Made by a program: the position numbers and the translations under genes
Notes under the pieces: generated by a model
Told to the model about the DNA's origin: nothing
Seen by the model: only the letters and a program-made list of their open reading frames with translations
The model's database searches: none
Assembly (NCBI GenBank): GCA_025506515.1
Contig: CM046442.1
Coordinates: 11,607,154 to 11,671,153, forward strand
Length of the DNA stretch: 64,000 nt
Direction of reading: 5' to 3'
Source of the DNA: Flaveria trinervia
Taxonomy: Eukaryota > Streptophyta > Magnoliopsida > Asterales > Asteraceae
Shown here: in pieces, positions 12,531-24,633 of the stretch
Layout: each line of letters starts with the position of its first letter
Numbering within the stretch: the first letter of the stretch is position 1

Positions 12531-13117
12531 TCTTACCTAATAGTTTTTAAATTTGATGTCATATGACGTTCTCACAATCCTTCTCACATTAGTATTCCCG
12601 CCCATACTATTTATTTTATTTTAAAAAAGTCAAACAATTAATTTTTGAATTTTTCTCTTTCTCTTTTTCTATTATAAATTCAAGACCTTTTTTAATTTTT
12701 AATTTTTAATAACAATTTTTCATTAAATAAAAACTAAGTATTTTGATTAAATGAAATACTTTTTTAAAATCAAAATTGTCTAAAACCATAAAGTTTTTCC
12801 TAAAACAAGAAAACTTTTTAAAATTATAAAATATTTTAAAACTAATCTTTTTACAAAATAAAGTTTTATATAAAATTATTTTTTACAAAACAAACCCAGA
12901 GTTTTTAAACAATGAGATATTGTTAAAACGAGCTTTTTCAAAGCAATAATTTTTTTAAATGAAATTATTAATAATTAGTAAAAATATTTTATTAGCTAAT
13001 CAAAATACTTTTATATTTAACGTTTTACGGTTCATATCTCTTCATCAATAAATATTTTGTATTTTTCTTATTTAACTTGCATAATACATGGGGTTAATAC
13101 ACGAGGTTATAACATGG
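12531..13117 (+). mobile_element. Non-autonomous Helitron-like element 2 (decayed)
   Basis: It starts TCTTACCTAATAG after an A, with a TTGATGTCATATGAC word where its neighbour has GTTGTCACGTATC. It ends TTAATACACGAGGTTATAACATGG before T, which parallels the CACGGGTTTACTAAAACTAG end of element 1 with a mutated hairpin and CTRR. AT-rich with no coding sequence. Boundaries are inferred. Confidence 0.4.
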
Positions 13118-13925
13118 TGTTTGTAAGGATTTCTTAAGTCTGATGCAACCCAAAACATACAAAGTGTCTCAGCAACATGCACTAAGTACTGAAGTGAAGA
13201 ATGCTTCGGAAGTTAAACACAATACATTAGAAAACATTCTAAGTGTAAAATCTTCCGAAGCCAAGACCATATCTTCCGAAGCCAAACATGAAGTCTTCCA
13301 AAGCTTCAAGAGACAAAGTCTTCCGAAGCTTCACCCTATGAAGACAGATTTCTTCCGAAGACTTTTAGTACACATGCTTTATCTGATGTACTGTTTCATA
13401 AAGCACCTTTTCCGCTGCATCTCTGATAAGTCACCAACTTACAAGAGTTGGTGAAAAGGTCCATGCTTTTGGTAACTGTACATTGAGGTCTTGAGTTTGA
13501 AACTTTCCACTTTATGTACTTTATCCTTTTTGTAATGTATAAGGATGTGAGCTATGGCATGTCATAGTCACAAGGTCAAAAGGCAGATATGCCTTTTGAT
13601 TCTACAATTGATTTTGTTAGTGTCTAGTCAATTGTATCCAGCTGGCTTTCATAGTATAGCCGGCTGTAGGTTGTAGTATAAGTATTTCAAGTTTCTTGTA
13701 TCTTTAACATACTTTGTAACACTTGTAAAAGAACTTGAGAAAGCAATATACTGCATCCTTGAAAACCATATTCTCCTGTTCTGTCTCTTGCTTTACTTGT
13801 GTTCTTTGTATCACTTTTGGTTAACCCAGTTTACTGTTTGATTAGAGTTTAGATAATCTCCTCATTGTGTTGTTGTGTTGTAATTGTGTTCAAACCCTTA
13901 AACGATCCTGCAGTGTTGCTTATAT
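13118..13925 (+). mobile_element. Copia-type LTR-like segment (candidate solo LTR)
   Basis: This segment has the look of a plant copia LTR: repeated CTTCCGAAGC words at 13245-13370, a promoter-like GTATAAGTAT near 13678, and a T/C-rich downstream part with TGTAACACTTG and CTCATTGTGTTGTTGTGTTG. A 103-codon open frame (13143-13454) spans the CTTCCGAAG repeats and shows no known domain, so it is probably fortuitous. I could not fix both ends with a TSD. A solo LTR is the likeliest reading; another noncoding repeat is possible. Confidence 0.4.
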
Positions 13926-14454
13926 AAAAGAAATTATAATAACATGTAAGAGAAATAAAACTAGAGTATGCAACATGAGGAATCAAACAAAGAAATATGG
14001 ATCATATTTGTTAGAGAATTCATAATAAACTTAAAGATCGTATGATTCCCTTGATTCATCTAATGACATTGGCAAGTTTTTTTAAAATTTCTCGCTTAAG
14101 TACATGGCGAGATTTAAGTTTTTTTAAGAGTGAATTATTTAAAAAAAGTTATTTCTTATGGTAGAATTTTAATTTTTATTTTCCTTTAGAGTTAAAAATA
14201 ATGAATGAGATTTTCTCGCTGACGTGAAGAGGGTAAGTGAATTCAGGAGTAATGTAGGGTGTGTGAAAGGTATTGTATAGTTGTGTGTGTTTAAGTGTAT
14301 AATGTTAGACAATTTGACTATTCTTATTTCATGCTCAAAACATTAGTTAGTTGGACATGGATTTGACTTAATTGGGAGCTTATAGTTTGATTTCTCTTAA
14401 TGTGTAGTTAAACTATTTTTATCATCTACACGCTATAGAATTATAACCGTTATT

Positions 14455-14489
14455 ATACAACCCATGTAATACATAGGATTATAACCTAG
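14455..14489 (+). mobile_element. Helitron-like 3' terminus
   Basis: The imperfect hairpin CCCATGTAATACATAGG is followed by ATTATAACCTAG and a host T. This matches the layout of the other Helitron 3' ends in the window. The matching 5' end was not identified. Confidence 0.45.
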
Positions 14490-16239
14490 TTTTTTATTAA
14501 AAAAATGAAAAAACCATCATTCTTATGTTAACTTTGAACATGACCATTAAAAAAACCCTTTGTTGTATAGTGCATGATTACAATATTGCCTTGTCTCTTA
14601 AACAATTCAAGTGGGTAATGATGCATCATTGGTTATCAGGTGGAGTTGGAAGAAGAAACATCTCTTTGTTGATGAACACAAGGATGCTTAAGATCTTCAA
14701 TGTCTATTTCACAACTACAAAGTTTAAGGCGGAAGTGATGCTTAAAAATGGACGCAACCTTTGGCAATTTCATTGTTAAATCTCTAAGAAATATTTTATG
14801 AAAGCATGGCTTGATCAAGGCCAAAAGGTGAAAACTGAAAAGTGACTCGATCATCTGGATTTTAATCAAAGTTGGCTATTTTGCGTAGAGGTGAATTCAA
14901 GACTATATTTATGTTTGCTTAAACATGGTGACTAGAGGAATTAGTCCACAACACGTTGGGTGTCAGTTCCATTCATCGCGTTCTGAGTCCATCGAGCGTA
15001 TCTTTTTCATTGTTCTTTCTCAAAGGAGATCTAGAGCAAGGTTTCGGCTTGGTGTAAGTGTGCTCTTTCCGGGTCAACCTTCGTTCCAAATGCTGCCGGA
15101 GGTTATCATAGTGGCTGTATTGGCAAAAAAGGTGAACCATTCAACCCGGCTCTTGTGTATTTGGTCTTTAGGTTATTTAGGAACCTAGAGATGCTAAGGT
15201 GTTTAATAAGATTTGTTTGTCCAATTTACAAAGAGTGGAATACTTCATTGCACACGTTCAATGATAAAGCTTTTAAGAGGGCTAGGGGCCAACCTCCTTT
15301 GTTTTTACGCTCAAAAGTAGAAATTTATATGTATTTAACAGAAAATTTTTATACATATTGAGTTCAACTCCTTTAATTTGTGTCCCATGACTTTCGGGCC
15401 CTCTATACAATACAACCCAATTGGCCAGCAAATGTGACCCAATTGCTAGCTTGTTTTTAGTTTATTTAGTTGTGGGTGTATCCAAGGGCAGCCCTAAGGG
15501 GGCCTAGGTGGACGACCGCCTAGGGTTTGATCTTCTTAAGGGTTCAAAATTTGTAAATTTTTTTATATTATATTTATGTAATTTTTTTCTAAAAACTATA
15601 ATCTATTACTTAACCCAATAACAATGTGATTATTTTAGTACTTTAAACTTTACTTAATAGTCCATTAACATTTTAAATAATTTAACCCCAATATCATTTA
15701 CCTAAAATAAACATAATTTAGTTTAATATTATCTATATAGAAAAAGAAAATTAATCGCCGGTGGAAAGTGAAATCTTCTTTTATATACAAGTTATTTTGT
15801 TTAGTTTTTTCCCTTGTGATTCCGGTCTCCGGCCCATTTGCTTGGCTGTTAAAAATATGGTTCGATTAAAATCCACATTAGAAAACATAAATAGATATTA
15901 ATGATCTAAGCCGCAAATGGTTAAACTCAAGACAATTGAAAATGAGAATGTTTTAGGTTCGAATCTCGCTAGAAGCAAAAATGATCTGCATAGAGAAAGA
16001 AAAGGATGGAGATCAGTTTTCTGTTTCGTAGTACATTGAAAACGATGAACGACAAATGGAATCAGAATCCTAAATCCTAATTGTTATACATTCTTTTTGT
16101 CTAAGCTTAGGACGAACACTCGGATTTGTATTGGACTCTTGTGTTATGGTTGGTTTCATATATTTTGTTATTATTTGGTTGAGTGTTTGACGAGTAATTG
16201 TATGTTATTTAATAATTTATTAGTTTTTTACCCGTTACG
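14490..16239. other. Intergenic with unassigned open frames
   Basis: Open frames at 14525-14779, 14925-15188 and 15155-15361 are adjacent, in different frames and less AT-rich than their surroundings. They could be relics of a transposase or a host gene, but I recognise no motif. At 15485-15540 a GGGCAGCCCTAAGGGGGCC stretch resembles the GC-rich end of some plant hAT elements. Nothing here can be named with confidence. Confidence 0.4.
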
Positions 16240-16720
16240 TTTTGCGACGTTATCGTACACAACATGATAGAGTATAACAACAATCGACCCGATTCGTTTC
16301 GAATTAGTTTTACATCGAAACATAGAGAAACTTAAACTAGTACCTTTGAATGAATACAAATTATATTAGACTCGACTATTTTCCAAACAAATTTATGCTG
16401 AAATGTTGACCAACCCAAAACATACATGAAAAAAGCACATGCAGCGGTGCCGTATGTGACGTGAATAAGTATACATTAAAATCACACTTGACTTGTTTCT
16501 AAACTAAATTTACGTTGAAACGTATTTATAACGTTGAATGAAACGTATTATATTGGACCCAACTCATTTCTGAACTAAATTTACATCGAAACGTATATAG
16601 TGTCGAATGAAACATATTATATTTTACCTGGCACTTAAATTTTCGTCGATACATTTTTGTACCGTAAAATGAACATATTATATATGAATCGACTCATTTT
16701 CCCACACAGTAAACAAATTT
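16240..16720 (+). repeat. Dispersed AT-rich repeat with degenerate internal copies
   Basis: Units of roughly 70-130 bp recur, containing CTAAATTTACATCGAAACGT, GAATGAAACATATTATATT and GACTCGACTCATTTT-like words at about 16290, 16500, 16565 and 16640. Related sequence lies in the opposite orientation at 9860-10110 and as a short fragment near 7290. No coding sequence. The class of this repeat is unknown to me. Confidence 0.5.
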
Positions 16721-16923
16721 CTCCAACCAATAAACAAATACAATAAAATATAAAAATAACCGTTTATTTAGTTTCTAATTAAAAATATAATTTTTTTAAC
16801 TTAGTGGGCAAAGTTAAAAAAACCCATAGAATAAAGCTAAAAACAAAAATATTAAAAAGTGTTAGAGACAAAAATAGAAAAAACCAAACTCTCCTGTTCA
16901 TTTCATTTGATCTTTTAGGATTA
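16721..16923. other. Intergenic, no gene seen
   Basis: Short AT-rich interval with no feature recognised before the Helitron-like element that starts at 16924. Confidence 0.4.
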
Positions 16924-18205
16924 TCCTACTATTCTAATAAAATGATAACTATGGTTGCCACATGTCACTTTGTAAACTCATTTAATGCCACATGTCATTT
17001 TGTAAACCCATCTAATGTCACATGTCAACTTGACATTTAATAATAAATAATTTTCACACCCAAAAGAATTAAATATACCATTTTTGTATTAAAATTTTTA
17101 AATACACATTTTGTTTCCAAAATTAACAGGATATAAATTAAAATCATTCCATTCTAAACTAAATAATATATATCTCTTATTTTTACTGTTACAAACTCTA
17201 TTGTTTAATTTTTAAAATTATCTTCTTATCAAATTTTTATTTTTTGAAAGACAAAATAAGTCTTAAATCATAATTCTAAAATAATTGTGTACTTTAAAAT
17301 TGTATAGTACCACTTACAAACACACCAGTTATAATGTTTTATATGTTTTTTCTATAGAAACTACAGTAAAAACAAAGAATTGGTTTTAGAAATTAAAATA
17401 AAATACAATTAAAAACGGTAATTTAGATATCAATATTTTCAATTGTCTTTTATTTCATTATCGTCTTTTTTTCTTTTTTTGTTTGTTAGCATCAACAAAA
17501 TCATTATTTTCCAAAATTTAAGATGTTTTAAACTAATTTTTGTTTTTATTTCGTTAGAAATAAATTATTTTATTTTATAAGTGGTTTCTTTAATTTATTA
17601 GATAACTTTTTTTTCTGTTTACTTTTGATTCAGTTTTATTATAATATTTTTTATTATTATAGAACTTTTTAATCAAATCTATTAAGATATAGAGTAGTCA
17701 TTTTTTAATTTGAAATTTAAAAGGTTTTTTAGATTGATTTTTGCATTGTTTATGTTTAGTTGTATTATTATGTAAACATAGTTTAATAGTAAATTCAACT
17801 AAATATGTACATGATTATATGTTATAATTAGTATAGAAAAGCATTATGGACCCTTCTTTCTATGAGGCTTTTTTTTAATAAATTTTCAAGTAATTTTTAC
17901 TTACACCATTATATTTTATGTTTTTTGTCATTTACAATTACTCGATACGAGATTAGTCAATATTTTATTTTTTTAATGGTCACGTTAGGTTATTTATTTA
18001 AAATTTTAAACTCATGTATATATTAGAGGTTTTCTCATACAAAAATTTGATAAAAAATTGATATAATTGTTTATTACTTATAATTTTTACTCATATGTAA
18101 TTTCAATCGTATATTTTATGATATCATTTTATAATTAATACAATTTTGTTTTATTTGATATTTTGTTTATTCAACCCGTGTAATACACGGGTTTACTAAA
18201 GCTAC
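16924..18205 (+). mobile_element. Non-autonomous Helitron-like element 3
   Basis: The element begins TCCTACTATTCTAATAAAAT after a host A, then GTTGCCACATGTCACTTTG, the style of 5' end shared by many plant Helitrons. It ends with a perfect 9-bp-stem hairpin, ACCCGTGTAATACACGGGT (18174-18192), then TTACTAAAGCTAC before T. The expected CTAG is CTAC here, so the terminus has one substitution. At about 1.28 kb, very AT-rich and without Rep/helicase motifs, it is non-autonomous. The repeated word GCCACATGTCA near 16960-17030 is a short internal repeat. Confidence 0.6.
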
Positions 18206-18309
18206 TATAATAATAATTACGTTCATTTACTTTAGGTACCAAAAATATAGTTCATGACGTGTAATAGTTGGTTATTTTTAGTTTGATAGTAAATATTTGG
18301 CTAGATAAT

Positions 18310-18313
18310 ATAA

Positions 18314-18370
<57 letters not shown>

Positions 18371-18371
18371 C
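18310..18371. repeat. (TA)n microsatellite
   Basis: A run of TA/AT dinucleotides with few interruptions ends just before the TSD of the copia element at 18378. Confidence 0.9.
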
Positions 18372-18377
18372 AATTTT

Positions 18378-19374
18378 TGTTGGGTTTTGTCACAAGTAAA
18401 AACACTTAGTTTAACCATTTAAACTATGAAAACGCAGCGGAATAAAAGAGTTAACTTATGGTTTATAATCTGAAAATCTTGCCATGTTAAACCATCAACA
18501 AAACTCAAGAATGAGGATCGAAATTTATATGAAATAGTATGCTATCAAACCATAAAATAATAACCATAAGGTGTTCATAGAAACAACCTTTCTTGAACGA
18601 ATGTTGTAGATGAAAAGGTGGAAGAAGATGATGTTCTTGAGTAGATAACCTTTAAAGGAGAAGACCTCAAGCTTGTATACCCACAAGCCTAAACAAACAC
18701 CTAATCTTGTTAGGTAGAAGAACACCAAGATGTACTCCCTTTTGAACAACACAAATCAGCCAAGAAAATCCTGAAGTGCTGCCAACAAAAACCGATTTTT
18801 CAACCCTTTCTTTTCTTTCTTTTGAACGAAATTGGTTGTTCTTTGGAGAGGTTTTTCTTTTGTGTGTGTGAGAGAAACGTCTGTTAGATGGTTGAGTGAA
18901 AGAGTGAGTTAAGTCTTGCAAATAACAAGACAAAACACATGCTGCCAACCACCCATATGGGCGGCTGAAATCATCAACATAAAATGGGTTTCCCTCCCAT
19001 TTGAAAGTTTTATAAAATACTCTTTCAACCATAAGATTTTATAAAATTAAAACCCCTTTTAATTGTATAACCATAACACATTTTATTTGTTATTATTTAA
19101 CTAATTTAAATAATGAAACAAATAATATCTCATGAACAAACTATCCATATAATGTTGTTCTACCACAAAGCTATCCATATAATGTTGTTCTACCACAAAG
19201 CAATGTTTTAGAAAACTCATTTTCTAAATTGGTGTTAATGTTTATTTATGATCTTATCAACAAACAAACATTTATTGATGTTTGTATAGGTTGTTATTAG
19301 GTATGACCTGACTTGGATCATAACGTACTAACCACATCAATCTTGTATGTGTCTTGGGCATATGAGGTCCAACA
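18378..19374 (-). mobile_element. 3' LTR of copia element
   Basis: This 997-bp LTR reads TGTTGGGTTTTGTCAC at the left edge and GAGGTCCAACA at the right, so TGTTGG...CCAACA is its short inverted terminal repeat. A 30-bp tandem duplication of CTATCCATATAATGTTGTTC plus following bases lies at 19149-19200 and is also present in the partner LTR. The polypurine tract abuts it at 19375-19392 (minus strand GTGGGAGAT). The 121-codon frame at 18667-19032 is LTR sequence; its near-identical twin lies in the other LTR. Confidence 0.93.
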
Positions 19375-19392
19375 ATCTCCCACTTGCACAAG
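19375..19392 (-). promoter_or_regulatory. Polypurine tract of copia element
   Basis: Read on minus, CTTGTGCAAGTGGGAGAT ends directly against the TGTTGG of the 3' LTR. A purine-rich GTGGGAGA next to the 3' LTR is the plus-strand priming site of LTR retrotransposons. Confidence 0.7.
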
Positions 19393-20148
19393 ATTCATAG
19401 AAGATTGATGCAAGCAGTAAATACCGTGTAACAACGGTTTACTACCCTTAATACGTATGACTAAGTGCCATTCAATAACATCATCTCCTTCAAGTACCAT
19501 ACTTGAAATGTTTTAGGTGAATCAATCATCTATCCTTTTGTTGCAGATGTTATGTTAAATCCTAGAGACACAGAGTGATCATTCTCCATTGATTTAACTT
19601 TATCAGGCCTTAGACATCTTACTCTCCACGAATAAGAGGGACAAATCCCATCTTGACAACACACGTCTCTCACAATTACCTTATATCATACCTGAAATCA
19701 GACTTATGTACTGCCATGTTTCAGAACAGCGAAGAGCTAAGTCAAAGTATAATATTCAGTAAATATCAAGACCCAATATGTGTCTTAGGTCAAAGGATAC
19801 CAAATGATGTTCGCCTTTACTCAAAATTACTTATGATCAATCAGGAAGATTCCATATAGTAATATTTGAGATGCAGGTCAGTCCAATATTTGCATCTCAC
19901 AAATATCTATGAACTTTGGCAGCAACCTTTTGCTCTACATTCATCTATATGAATGTCTACCAATCCAAGTTCATAATAGTGTTACCTTCATGCTCGTTCC
20001 CACAAGCATGAACAACTACGGACATTCTGAGTAAATACTTTACTCATGGATTTTAAACATGCAAAATAGGAATATTAGTTGAATCATTATAACCGAATAA
20101 TTCATTCAAGTAATAAAGGGTTACAATATCTCAATACAAAATTAAAGA

Positions 20149-21816
20149 TCAAATCCAGTCACTAGAATATTGAAGCCCCATATCACAAGCATGACTTTCA
20201 TGCTTTGCCTTTTCAAGAAGCTTCGTGAGTGGATCCGCAATGTTTTGATCCGTGTGAACTTTGCGAATACATATCTTTCCCTTTTCAACTTCATCCCTTA
20301 TGTAGTTGAATCTTCGTTCAATGTGCCTAGTCTTTTAATGTGCACGGGGTTCCTTGATTTGAGCAATCGCACCCTCGTTATCACAAAGAATTTCTAGGGG
20401 GTCTTGAATGGAAGGAACCACCCCTAGATCGGAAATGAACTTCTTTAACCATGCAGCTTCCTGAGCTACTAATGAAGCAGCAATGTATTCTGACTCTGTA
20501 GTTGATAATGCCACCACATCTTGCTTAGAGCTCTTCCAAGAGATTGCTCCTCCATTCAAGATGAAAATGTACCCCGATTGTGATCTTGAATCATCCCGAT
20601 CAGTTTGGAAACTCACATCCGTGTAACCCTTTACTACGAGTTCCTCCTCACCAGATCCATAGATTAGGAACATATCCTTAGTCCTCCTTAGGTACTTAAG
20701 TATGTTCTTAACAGCCATCCAATGACTGCTTCCAGGATTTTGTTGGTATCGGCTTGTCATGCTCAAGGCGCATGACACGTCCGGTCTAGTTCATATCATT
20801 GCATACATAATGGATCCTATGGCAGACGCATACGGGATTCCCTTCATTTTGTCTTGCTCATCCTTTGAGCTTGGACATTGAGTCTTACTCAAAATTGTTC
20901 CTCTTTGAATAGGTACAGTACCTTTCTTAGAGTTTTCCATCTTGAACCTTTTCAAGATCTTATCAATGTATGCACTTTGATTCAAACCTATCAACCGCCT
21001 TGATCTATCCCTATAGATCTTTATTCCTAAAATATAGGCGGCTTCACCAAGATCCTTAATGGAGAAATAGCTTCCAAGCCAGGCTTTTACACCTTCCATG
21101 GTTGGAATGTCATTTCCAAATAGTAGGATGTCATCGACATACGATACTAAGAAAATGGTGATGCTCCCACTAGCTTTCTCATATACACATGCTTCATCAG
21201 TGTTTTTGATGAACCCAAATTTGGTTATCTCTTCATCAAAATGATGATTCCAACTTCTTGATGCTTGCTTCAATCCATAGATTGATTTCCTTAACTTGCA
21301 TACTTTGTTAGGATGTTTTGAGTTGACAAAACATTCAGGCTGAACCATATAGACATCTTCCTCAAGATATCCATTTAGAAAAGCAGTTTTGACTTCCATT
21401 TGCCAAATCTCATAATCATAATGAGCAACCATGGCAAATAATATCCTAATAGACTTTAGCATTGCAACTGGTGAGAAGGTCTCATCATAATCAACCCCTT
21501 GAGTTTGAGTGAAACCTTTTGCTACAAGTCTAGCTTTATAAGTATCCAAGTTTCCATGCATATCGGTTTTCTTCTTGAAAACCCACTTACTTCCAACTAT
21601 CTTGGAGTTAAGAGGTGGTTCAACCAAGTCCCACACTTGGTTTTCATACATGGATTGCATCTCAACGTTCATGGCTTCAAGCCATCTGTCACAATCCAAA
21701 TTGGACATTGCATCATGATAGGTGGTTGGTTCATCAGAATCTACCACATAGCATCCATCTACGAAAAATCCATATCTTTCAGGTGGATTACTAATTCTAC
21801 CAGATCTGCGAACGTT
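20149..21816 (-). pseudogene. Copia polyprotein: reverse transcriptase and RNase H
   Basis: This is the C-terminal half of a copia pol, copying RNA to DNA and degrading the RNA strand. The RT segment shows GSKWVFKKK, YKARLVAKGFTQ, GVDYDETFSPVA, MEVKTAFLNG, the catalytic YVDDILLFG, and SIYGLKQASRSW. The RNase H segment has GYTDVSF, SGYIFILNGGAISWKSSKQ, STTESEYIAAS and CDNEGAI, then HTDQNIADPLTK near the end. The frame is continuous with the integrase part upstream (minus frame from 22968) and ends naturally at TGA 20149-20151. In-frame stops interrupt it at 21817-21819 (TAG, just before), 20791-20793 (TGA) and 20335-20337 (TAA). Only point stops are visible here, which suggests moderate age. 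Confidence 0.93.
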
Positions 21817-22968
21817 CTATGTAATTTGATCAACCACTTGATCATTTTCAACATCCTCATGTTGAGTGCTAGTATCAACCAAACGTGTATCGGTTTGTGG
21901 TTCTTGGTCCTCCTCAAGATCCATAGTTCTACTCCTAGTTCCTTCCGTAAGGAACTTAGCTTCTAAGAACTCAGCCTTCTTGGTAACAAACTCCTTTTGT
22001 TCCAATGGATCATGGAAATAATATCCCATAGAATCTTTGGGATATCCAATGAAGATACACTTAGTGGAACGGATTTCTAGCTTGTTTGGGGTGGGAGTCT
22101 TAACATAAGCCTCACAACCCCATACCTTTAAATATGATAGTGATGGAACTCTTCCATTCCATATTTCAAAAGGTGTCATTTCCACTTTCTTGGTTGGGGC
22201 CATATTCAAAATACGGGCCGCAGAGAGCAAAGCGAAACCCCAAAATGATAGAGGCAGTGAGCTTCTAGCCATCATAGATTGAACCATATCTAATAGAGTT
22301 CAATTTCTCCTCTCGAACACACCATTATGTTGTGGTGTTCCAGGTGGAGATAGTTGTGAGACAATACCACAACTTCTAAGATGATCTCTAAAAGCATCAC
22401 TCAGGTATTCACCTCCTCTATCAGTGCGGAGAATTTTTATTTTCTTGTTGAGTTGATTTTCTACTTCATTTTGGAAGATTTTGAACATTTCAAAAGCTTC
22501 ATCTTTGTGTCTTAACAAGTACACATAACCATATCGACTATAGTCATCGGTAAAGGTAATGAAGTATCTTTCATGGTACCTAGTCATTGGCTTAAAAGGA
22601 CCACATACATCTGAATGTATGATGCCTAATAAATATTTTGCCTGTTCGGACTTGCCACTAAAAGGTGCCTTAGTCATTTTACCTTGTAAACAAGATTCAC
22701 ATACATCAAATGAATCATATTCATTTGCTTTTAAAAGACCGTTCTTTTGAAGTGTTTGTATGCACTTCTTGTTTATATGACCAAGACGGCAATGCCAAAG
22801 ATAGGTATCACTCAAATCTAATTTGAGTTTCTTAGTGGTGGTTTGGTACAATGAGCTATCATATAATGTGTTTTCACGAACCAATTCATAAATACCATTA
22901 ACAGGAATAACTTTAAAATAAAACGTGCCATTTAAAGAAACATGAATTTCATTCTCAATAAATGACAA
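21817..22968 (-). pseudogene. Copia polyprotein: GAG-pre-integrase and integrase
   Basis: Integrase inserts the cDNA copy into host DNA. Counting from the Met at 22968, the HHCC zinc-binding residues are visible (H59, H64, C90, C93 in LWHCRLGH and CESC). The DD35E triad is D120 (HSDVCGPF), D183 (RTDRGGEY) and E219 (HNGVFERRN), with exactly 35 residues between the last two. All catalytic residues are kept. A TGA at 22300-22302 directly follows ERRN, where CGA would code the arginine usual in this family; this fits a C-to-T change at a methylated CpG. The frame resumes at once in the same phase (FEIWNGRVPSLSYLKVWGCE) to TAG 21817-21819. A frameshift separates this from the protease region. Confidence 0.93.
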
Positions 22969-23041
22969 AACATAACCATATTGTCTTAATTGGGCAACAG
23001 AAATAATGTCCTAGTCAAACTAGGAGCATACAAAATATTGT

Positions 23042-23705
23042 TCAAATTACTTCCAAACCATTTGGAAGCTTCAAGATGTAGTCCCCTCGGCCTTCAACTT
23101 GAACCTTTGCCGCATTCCCCATGCAGAGTCTCACATCCCCTTTCTTGAAGTCCTTACTTCTTTTGAACCCTTGCAATAAGTTGCAAATATGAGTTCCACA
23201 TCCGGTATCCAATACCCATGTGTTAGAGGATATTATATTTAGACCAATATGGATCATGAAAATTGTACCTGAGCTTTGCCCGACATCCCTCTTTGCTTGC
23301 AACTCTTTGAGATGGACTGGACAATTTCTTGCCCAATTTCCAATCTCCCCACACTTAAAGCATGGGTCATTTGAAGCAACCTTTTGCTTCTTCTCCGTTG
23401 GTTTTGGTGGTGGCGCTCTTACCACTCCCTTTCCCTTTCCCCTAATGTGCCCCTTACCCTTGACAACATTTGCCTTGGTTATGGGGTGAGGCCTCTTCTT
23501 GTTCCCACCTTCATTGATGGTGAGAACGGGTAAAACCCTTTTACCCATGGCCGCCTCGGCAGTTTTGAGCATAGAGTGAAGCTCACTTATGTTCTTGTCC
23601 CACCGTTCATGTTATAGTTCATGACAAAATTGTCAAACCTTTTTGACAAAGAGTTGAGGATCAAATCCGTAGCCAACTCTTTCGAGACGGACAATTCAGC
23701 CTTTA
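23042..23705 (-). pseudogene. Copia gag 3' part, zinc knuckle and protease
   Basis: Downstream of the Tekay-type insertion the copia gag resumes with ELATDLILNSLSKRFDNF on minus. A nucleocapsid knuckle, CFKCGEIGNWARNC, follows; its expected histidine is replaced by asparagine (CX2CX4NX4C), which would weaken zinc binding. The protease starts at WVLDTGCGTHIC, a DTG active site of the copia type. The open part runs 23572-23042 with a frame break upstream and a stop at 23042. It then shifts phase relative to the integrase frame. Confidence 0.88.
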
Positions 23706-24633
23706 TGTAAGGCCCCGTTCCCGTGCACCTCACAGCTGGTGGTTCATCGCACTTAAAACATTATAAAATGTACATTAATTTTGCAGCAGAATTTAAAACT
23801 TTCGTTTATAACTAAAACATGTCATTTACAACATTAATTTTCATCTCAAAATACATGACATGTCAAAATACGGATGCCAGCCTCAAAATGCTCCAGTAGC
23901 TTATGCATCCATGCCTGCGACTCCTCAGCATCAACATATACCTGCCAACTATCATGCATACAAAAGTCAGCGACGCTGAGTGAGTTCTAGTTTTATAATT
24001 AAACATACTTTGCTGTGTTAAAACCGTTCTTTACTTTATTTCAAAACATGCTATACTTTACAACCGTTCGTGATCATGCATCATACGTACATACAGATAA
24101 TATCATTATTATCTTCGCCATTACGTTCATTAACTTTCTCATTCAACGTATTACATTATCGTTCACTTCTCTTTCTAGATCCGGTCAGACTTTACCCTCT
24201 TCGTGGCACTCAGCCATGATTATTGAGGTCGAATGACGAGGATCCTGTTCTGTACTTTATTACGATAATTCATTTACGGTCATTCATACGTTCGTTCTTT
24301 CGTACATGATCTTTCGTCATTACTCTTATCACTCGAATCTTGTCTCTTGCAATATCCCCGACTCATGCTCGAAAGCTAATGTTGTGCCGGGGCCTGCTCA
24401 CAAACCCCCGACTCATGTCCAAAGACTGACACAGCACCGGGATACGTGACAAAGATCCCATACGAGTCAATCACAGAGATTGAACTCCATCCGAGTCTGT
24501 TGCAACACAAAGTCGCTGACCTCATATCTCGTCTCATGGTCAAAGACCTCTGTCGAGTCTGTTGCAACACGGAGTCGCTCACCTCATAACTATGCTTGGC
24601 TTCCTGCCACACCCCCGAAGTTATACATAACTT

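Noticed and set aside
15485..15540. hAT terminal region from GGGCAGCCCTAAGGGGGCC
   Set aside because: Only one GC-rich end was found, with no partner terminus or 8-bp TSD; noted but not called as an element.
18667..19032. 121-codon minus frame, with a near-identical twin at 40412-40777
   Set aside because: The duplication is explained by the two copia LTRs; no domain is present and the frame lies upstream of the element's own genes.
23220..23489. Plus-strand frame opposite the copia protease
   Set aside because: Antisense shadow of the copia gag/protease region.
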